Shown here: piece by piece, positions 5,718 to 9,650 of the stretch
How positions within the stretch are numbered: position 1 is the first letter of the stretch
Layout of the letters: each line of letters starts with the position of its first letter
Source of the DNA: Desulfobulbaceae bacterium
GTDB lineage: Bacteria > Desulfobacterota > Desulfobulbia > Desulfobulbales > Desulfocapsaceae
Assembly (NCBI GenBank): GCA_003509305.1
Contig: DOMU01000188.1
Coordinates: 3,430 to 13,079 of the forward strand
Direction of reading: 5' to 3'
Length of the DNA: 9,650 bases
Program-made: the position numbers and the translations under genes
Notes under the pieces: generated by a model
What the model was told of the DNA's origin: nothing
The model's input: only the letters and a program-made list of their open reading frames with translations
Database searches by the model: none

Positions 5718-6809
5718 TCAGACCGGGTTCGCCGCCGCGAAGCGCCGCATGAAATCAGCCAATGTTCGCACCCCTTCTTGCGGCATGGCGTTATAGATCG
5801 AGGCGCGGCAGCCGCCAACCGAGCTGTGCCCCTTGAGGCCAGCCATGCCCAGGGATGCCGCTTCGGCGGTGAATTTTTTCTCGAGGTCCGGCGTTGGCAG
5901 ATTGAAGGTGACATTCATCCGTGACCGCGACGCCGTTTCTGCGTGGCCACGGTAATAGGGCATTTCATCAATAATCTGGTACAGCCAGGCGGCTTTTTCC
6001 TCGTTGATGTCGCGAATCGCCGCGACGCCGCCAAGATTCTTCAGCCACTTCAGCACCTCACGCACCATATAGACCGAGAAGCAGGGCGGGGTGTTGAACA
6101 TCGAACCTTTGTCGGCATGGGTTTGATAGCGCAGCATGGTCGGCAGGCTGGCCGGAGCGCGCTCCAATAAGTCGTCACGAACGATGACCACGGTGACGCC
6201 AGCCGGGCCGAGATTTTTCTGCGCTCCAGCGAAAATCAGACCGAATTTCGTCACATCGACGGGCCGGGAAAGAAAATCCGACGACATGTCGGCGACCAGC
6301 GGCACATTTGCCGGCGCCACCGGCATTTTTTGATATTGTGTGCCGTAGATGGTGTTGTTGCTGACCAAATAGAGGTACTCCGAGGCCGGATCGACCTGAT
6401 ATTCACCGGGATCCGGCACCTTGCGGAAACCACCGGTTTCGCTGGAGTAGGGCACCAGGACCTCGCCGAAGAGTTTGGCTTCGGCAATCGCCTTTTTCGA
6501 CCAGACGCCGGTGTTGAGGTAGCTGGCCTTTTTACCCGGCGCAAGCAGATTCATCGGTACCATAAAGAACTGGCTCGAAGCTCCACCTTGCATGAATAAA
6601 ACTTTGTAATTATCTGGAATATCGAGTAATTCTCGCAGAAGGCTTTCAGCCTCGGCGATGACGGCGGCAAAGCCCGGCGAGCGGTGGCTGATCTCAACAA
6701 TCCCCATGCCGCTGTCCTGGAAATTGACAATATCCTTGGCTGCCTGTTGCAGCACGGAGTAGGGCAGGGTGGCTGGGCCGGCGCTGAAATTATAGATACG
6801 GTCGGGCAT
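5718..6809 (-). CDS. serC: Phosphoserine aminotransferase
   Basis: SerC converts 3-phosphohydroxypyruvate and glutamate to O-phosphoserine in serine biosynthesis, and also acts in pyridoxal phosphate synthesis in many bacteria. The 363-residue length is normal. Visible family features are NFSAGPATLP at the N-terminus, ISHRSPGF (40-47, substrate His/Arg), QGGASSQF (74-81), ADMSSDF (173-179, with PLP-binding Asp174) and GAQKNLGPAG (195-204, with Lys198 forming the PLP Schiff base). The C-terminal motif reads GHSSVGGCRASIYNA (327-341). The usual form is GHRSVGG, so Ser329 replaces an Arg that lines the substrate phosphate/carboxylate pocket. The start at 6809 has GAGG 5 nt upstream, which overlaps the trmL stop. 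The two genes are separated by 8 nt and form an operon. The gene converges with the radical SAM gene. Confidence 0.95.
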   Translation of the reverse strand: MPDRIYNFSAGPATLPYSVLQQAAKDIVNFQDSGMGIVEISHRSPGFAAVIAEAESLLRELLDIPDNYKVLFMQGGASSQFFMVPMNLLAPGKKASYLNTGVWSKKAIAEAKLFGEVLVPYSSETGGFRKVPDPGEYQVDPASEYLYLVSNNTIYGTQYQKMPVAPANVPLVADMSSDFLSRPVDVTKFGLIFAGAQKNLGPAGVTVVIVRDDLLERAPASLPTMLRYQTHADKGSMFNTPPCFSVYMVREVLKWLKNLGGVAAIRDINEEKAAWLYQIIDEMPYYRGHAETASRSRMNVTFNLPTPDLEKKFTAEAASLGMAGLKGHSSVGGCRASIYNAMPQEGVRTLADFMRRFAAANPV

Positions 6810-6817
6810 AATATCCT

Positions 6818-7282
6818 CTAGGCAATTTGGTTCTGCCGCAGCGCTTCATACAAAACAATCCCGGCGCTCATGGCCAGGTTGAGGCTGCGGATATGGGGGT
6901 TGGACATCGGCAGGGTATAGCAGCGGTCGGCGTATAAATCCAGAGTTTCTTCCGCCAAGCCTTTGGTTTCCCGGCCAAAAATCAGGAAATCGCCGGGCTT
7001 GAAGCTGGCCTGCGTGTAACTTTTTTTTGTCTTGGTGGTGAAAAAGTACAGGCTGTATTCCTCTTGGGCGGCAAGAAAAGTATCGAAATCCGGCCAGTGT
7101 CTGATCGTCACATAGGGCCAATAATCGAGTCCGGCGCGTTTCAGATGCCGGTCATCGGTGGAAAATCCCAAGGGATGCACCAGGTGCAGATGGCTGTCGG
7201 TGGCGCCGCACAGACGGGCAATGGAACCGGTGTTCGGCGGAATCTCCGGTTCAACGAGGACGATATTAAATGGCTGTGGCAT
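6818..7282 (-). CDS. trmL: tRNA (cytidine/uridine-34-2'-O)-methyltransferase TrmL
   Basis: The protein is a 154-residue SPOUT-class methyltransferase, the minimal size typical of TrmL/YibK. It methylates the ribose of the wobble nucleotide in leucine tRNAs. The three trefoil-knot motifs are present: PPNTGSIARLC (15-25), FGRETKGL (102-109) and IRSLNLAMSAGIVLYEA (131-147), which bind S-adenosylmethionine and form the dimer. The start at 7282 has no clear Shine-Dalgarno sequence but matches the usual beginning of the family (FNIVLVEPEIPPNTG). It is the first gene of the trmL-serC unit and diverges from the ComEA-like gene across a 92-nt gap. Confidence 0.93.
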   Translation of the reverse strand: MPQPFNIVLVEPEIPPNTGSIARLCGATDSHLHLVHPLGFSTDDRHLKRAGLDYWPYVTIRHWPDFDTFLAAQEEYSLYFFTTKTKKSYTQASFKPGDFLIFGRETKGLAEETLDLYADRCYTLPMSNPHIRSLNLAMSAGIVLYEALRQNQIA

Positions 7283-7317
7283 GGGCGAATCGGCATGTGG
7301 TAATTTACGGCGCCGTC

Positions 7318-7347
7318 TGTATACTCCAGCGTTTGCGGCGGCGACAA
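7318..7347 (-). promoter_or_regulatory. Candidate promoter of the trmL-serC operon
   Basis: On the - strand, TTGTCG (7342-7347) and TATACA (7318-7323) are 18 nt apart and lie 36 nt upstream of the trmL ATG. The -10 matches 4 of 6 bases, with a good TATA core. The call was made by eye in the divergent intergenic region. Confidence 0.35.
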
Positions 7348-7374
7348 GGAAAAAAGAATGCGGGGAAAATATTC

Positions 7375-7788
7375 ATGTGGTTTCGTCGGCATCCACAGCC
7401 AGGCGCCGTCATGGCGGCGTTGGTTTTCGGCGGTTTGCTGCTGGCCTGGCAGATTGGCATTGCTTTGTCCGGGTTGTGGCAGCGGGCCGAAGCGCCGTTA
7501 TCCGTCACCTGTGACAACGGGCGTATGACACTGAACATGACAGCAACCGCCGATAGAAAAAACGCGGCGGACGCCTGCCAGCCCTTCACCAGCCGTCTGA
7601 TCGCCATCAACCAAGCGACGGCCATGGCGTTGAGCGCCGTGCCTGGTATCGGCCCGGCCACGGCCAGCAAAATCGTCGCATATCGGGAAAAACATGGCGT
7701 CTTCCACTCGGCGGCTGACCTGGCCTTGGTGCCGGGTATCGGCGCTGTCAAAGTCGCCCGTTTCGCCGAATATCTGTCTTTTGAATAG
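7375..7788 (+). CDS. ComEA-like membrane-anchored helix-hairpin-helix DNA-binding protein
   Basis: The 137-residue protein has a short basic N-terminus, one transmembrane segment at about 11-32 (AVMAALVFGG and onward) and an exported region of roughly 100 residues. The last 60 residues hold two helix-hairpin-helix motifs, VPGIGPATASKI (89-100) and VPGIGAVKVA (119-128), the DNA-backbone binding unit of ComEA, the periplasmic DNA receptor in uptake. Cys46 and Cys68 lie between membrane and HhH and could form a disulfide. I chose the ATG at 7375 because GCGGGGA precedes it by 8 nt and the signal anchor starts there; an upstream in-frame ATG at 7270 would overlap trmL. No other competence genes are nearby. 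It ends 7 nt before miaA. Confidence 0.8.
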   Translation: MWFRRHPQPGAVMAALVFGGLLLAWQIGIALSGLWQRAEAPLSVTCDNGRMTLNMTATADRKNAADACQPFTSRLIAINQATAMALSAVPGIGPATASKIVAYREKHGVFHSAADLALVPGIGAVKVARFAEYLSFE

Positions 7789-7795
7789 TTTTCAC

Positions 7796-8821
7796 ATGAA
7801 TACCAACACCGAAGCAATTCCGGCTATGTCAGTTTTGGCGCTGTTGGGGCCGACCGCCGTCGGTAAGACCGCGCTTTCCCTGCGCATTGCCGAAGAATTT
7901 TCCTGCGAAATCATCAGCCTCGATTCGATGCAGGTCTATCGCCGCATGAATATCGGCACGGCGAAGATTCGCCCGGAGGAACAGCGCGGTATTGCCCATT
8001 ACTGTCTTGACTTGGTCGAGCCTGATGAAGATTACGATGCCGCCCGTTACGCCCGGGACGCCACAGCGGCCATGGCTGCCATTCGACAGCATGGTAAAAT
8101 CCCGTTCTTGGTCGGTGGCGCCGGTCTGTATTTGCGGGCGTTGGAACAGGGTTTGTTCGCGGCGCCATCGGTCGATAAAGGTATTAGGATAGAGCTGTTA
8201 AAACAACTCGATAGAGAAGGAATCGAGAAGTTACATGATGAACTCGCCATCTGTGACCCCGAATCCGCCGCCCGCATTGACCGCCATGACCGCAGCCGGG
8301 TGTTGCGTGCCCTGGAAATTTACCGCGCCACTGGTGTGGCCTGGCCGGAACATCTGCGGCGGCAGCGGTTGGTCGGGGAACAAAATCAGGCGATGGTGAA
8401 TCACGCGGCCAACCGTTTTATCAAGATTGGTCTTGATTGCCCGCGTGACCAACTCTACCGGCGCATTGATGAGCGCTGCCTGGCCATGCTGGCTGAGGGC
8501 CTGATTGGGGAAACGCGGGAGCTGCTCGCCGCCGGTTATTCCCGGCAATGCAAGGCGCTGAACGCCATCGGTTACCGCCATGTCATCGCCTGGTTGGCTG
8601 GTGATATCCAGTACGAGAAAATGCTTGAATTTTTTATGCGAGATACGCGTCGTTACGCGAAAAGACAGTTTACATGGTTTCGTCACGACCCGGCTGTCAC
8701 CTGGTTTGACTGGCAGGAAGATGATGCGGTACTGGAGTTTATCGCCGAAACACTGAACGCTTCCGTGATTGGCTGTGTAAGGAATCCGCCCCATTGCCCA
8801 ATCTCGACTCTTTGCCGCTGA
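7796..8821 (+). CDS. miaA: tRNA dimethylallyltransferase
   Basis: MiaA transfers the dimethylallyl group to N6 of A37 in tRNAs that read UNN codons. The 341 residues show the P-loop GPTAVGKT (18-25), the catalytic DSMQVYR (43-49), MNIGTAK (51-57), VGGAGLYLRAL (106-116, usually GGTGLY), the RSRVLRALEIYRATG segment (167-181) and AKRQFTWFR (288-296), all in family order. The ATG at 7796 follows the ComEA-like stop by 7 nt; a second ATG at 7826 directly before the P-loop strand is an alternative, and neither has a good ribosome site. After about residue 320 the tail (VIGCVRNPPHCPISTLCR) is not typical of the family and overlaps an open upstream stretch of the recJ frame. The stop overlaps the recJ start as TGATG. 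Confidence 0.95.
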   Translation: MNTNTEAIPAMSVLALLGPTAVGKTALSLRIAEEFSCEIISLDSMQVYRRMNIGTAKIRPEEQRGIAHYCLDLVEPDEDYDAARYARDATAAMAAIRQHGKIPFLVGGAGLYLRALEQGLFAAPSVDKGIRIELLKQLDREGIEKLHDELAICDPESAARIDRHDRSRVLRALEIYRATGVAWPEHLRRQRLVGEQNQAMVNHAANRFIKIGLDCPRDQLYRRIDERCLAMLAEGLIGETRELLAAGYSRQCKALNAIGYRHVIAWLAGDIQYEKMLEFFMRDTRRYAKRQFTWFRHDPAVTWFDWQEDDAVLEFIAETLNASVIGCVRNPPHCPISTLCR

Positions 8822-9650
8822 TGCTTGGTGCTGGCAAACGTTATTCTCACTATTCTTTCCCGCATACAACGATGGCGACAAGCCAAACCGCACTATCTAA
8901 GTTCCCGGAATTCTTTCAGGAAATATTGAGTGACAAAGGCGTTACCGATGCCGAGGACGTCCTCGCTTTTCTTTACCCGCGCCTCGACAAGCTGCCGCAT
9001 CCGAAACAAATTCTCAATATGGAGGCGGCGGCCCAGGCGGTGGCCGAAGCCATCGAAGCGTCGCTCCCTGTCATTTTATGGGGCGATTACGATGTCGATG
9101 GCGTCACCGGCTCTTCGCTGCTGTATCTTTTCTTTCACGCCCTGGGGGTCACGGCACGCTGGTATATTCCCGACCGTTTTACCGATGGTTACGGTGTAAG
9201 CCTTGCCGCCTTCAATCGCGAATTCCCTGATCTGACCGGAAAAAAATTCCTTTTTATTACCGTCGATTGCGGCATTTCCGACCGTGAAGCCATCAGCGAA
9301 ATCGTAAAGAAGGGCGGGCGGGTTATCGTCTCCGACCATCACCATTTACCGGCAGGTGGCCTGCCACCGGGCATTATCCTTAACCCACAGCAGCAGGATT
9401 GTGGTTTGCATGGTGAAGGGCTGGCTGGGGTCGGCGTCGCCTTCTATCTGGCGGCGGCGGTACGGGCGGCGCTGCGGGAACGGGATTTTTTTATCGGACT
9501 TCCGGAACCCGATCTGAAAAAATTACTGCCGTTGGTGGCCATTGGCACCCTGGCTGATGTCTCTCCGATCAGCAAAACCAACAGAATATTGGTGCGGTCA
9601 GGACTGGAGGCCTTGCCAGAATCATCCTTTCCCGGTTTGCGCGCCCTGCT
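8821..9650 (+). CDS. recJ: Single-stranded-DNA-specific 5'-3' exonuclease RecJ, 3' end missing
   Basis: RecJ degrades single-stranded DNA from the 5' end in recombination and mismatch or base-excision repair. The 276 residues in the window contain the DHH phosphoesterase motifs in order: WGDYDVDG (87-94), YIPDRFTDGYG (115-125), VDCGISD (148-154), VSDHHHLP (170-177) and IGTLADVSP (241-249), which bind the catalytic Mn2+/Mg2+ ions. The gene runs off the end of the window in the second half of the catalytic core. The ATG at 8821 overlaps the miaA stop (TGATG), which suggests reinitiation, but has no Shine-Dalgarno sequence. The frame is open back to 8725, so a TTG at 8794 is possible, as is the ATG at 8872. 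Confidence 0.93.
   Translation, partial: MLGAGKRYSHYSFPHTTMATSQTALSKFPEFFQEILSDKGVTDAEDVLAFLYPRLDKLPHPKQILNMEAAAQAVAEAIEASLPVILWGDYDVDGVTGSSLLYLFFHALGVTARWYIPDRFTDGYGVSLAAFNREFPDLTGKKFLFITVDCGISDREAISEIVKKGGRVIVSDHHHLPAGGLPPGIILNPQQQDCGLHGEGLAGVGVAFYLAAAVRAALRERDFFIGLPEPDLKKLLPLVAIGTLADVSPISKTNRILVRSGLEALPESSFPGLRAL

Noticed and set aside
8231..8893. - strand open frame of 220 codons opposite miaA
   Set aside because: It is antisense to the well-conserved miaA core, and its translation looks like reverse-frame noise with no motif.

Overview
The window is an ordinary-looking, densely coded bacterial chromosome segment of moderate to slightly high GC. The organism is Gram-negative, judging by an outer-membrane-type lipoprotein signal, a Sec-anchored ComEA-like protein and typical Gram-negative TrmL, MiaA and RecJ sequences. 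The MiaA and metal-transporter sequences fit Desulfobacterota (Desulfobulbales-like) best. That placement is an impression from sequence style, not a search result.

Region 1 (1-2995, + strand) is the 3' part of an operon for an ECF-type nickel/cobalt importer. It holds the end of the substrate-specific membrane protein (cbiM/nikM), the coupling membrane protein (cbiQ/EcfT) and one long gene with two complete ABC ATPase domains joined by a histidine-rich linker. The three genes overlap by 4 nt at each junction (GTGA, ATGA), so they are probably translationally coupled.

Region 2 (about 3023-3816) holds a small lipoprotein gene on the - strand. Its 3' end seems to be frameshifted: a good-looking coding tail continues in another frame. 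Its divergent upstream region (198 nt) contains a perfect 8+8 inverted repeat with a nested inner stem, overlapping a plausible promoter.

Region 3 (3817-5690, + strand) has a small S4-type RNA-binding protein, a TadA/CDA-like zinc deaminase and a radical SAM protein with extra C-terminal cysteines. The last two genes are 8 nt apart and look like a two-gene unit of unknown pathway. I regard this pair as the best candidate in the window for unexplored biochemistry.

Region 4 (5718-7282, - strand) is a trmL-serC operon (tRNA wobble 2'-O-methylation and serine biosynthesis). SerC carries a Ser where an Arg is expected in a conserved active-site motif.

Region 5 (7375-9650, + strand) is a ComEA-like membrane-anchored helix-hairpin-helix protein, then miaA (tRNA dimethylallyltransferase) and the 5' part of recJ (ssDNA exonuclease), closely packed. 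No tRNA, rRNA, CRISPR array, insertion sequence or prophage gene was seen. No gene-free stretch exceeds 300 nt. I found no dramatic new system. The points of interest are the deaminase-radical SAM pair, the His-rich fused ATPase with an internal start, the lipoprotein frameshift with its operator-like repeat, and the SerC substitution.
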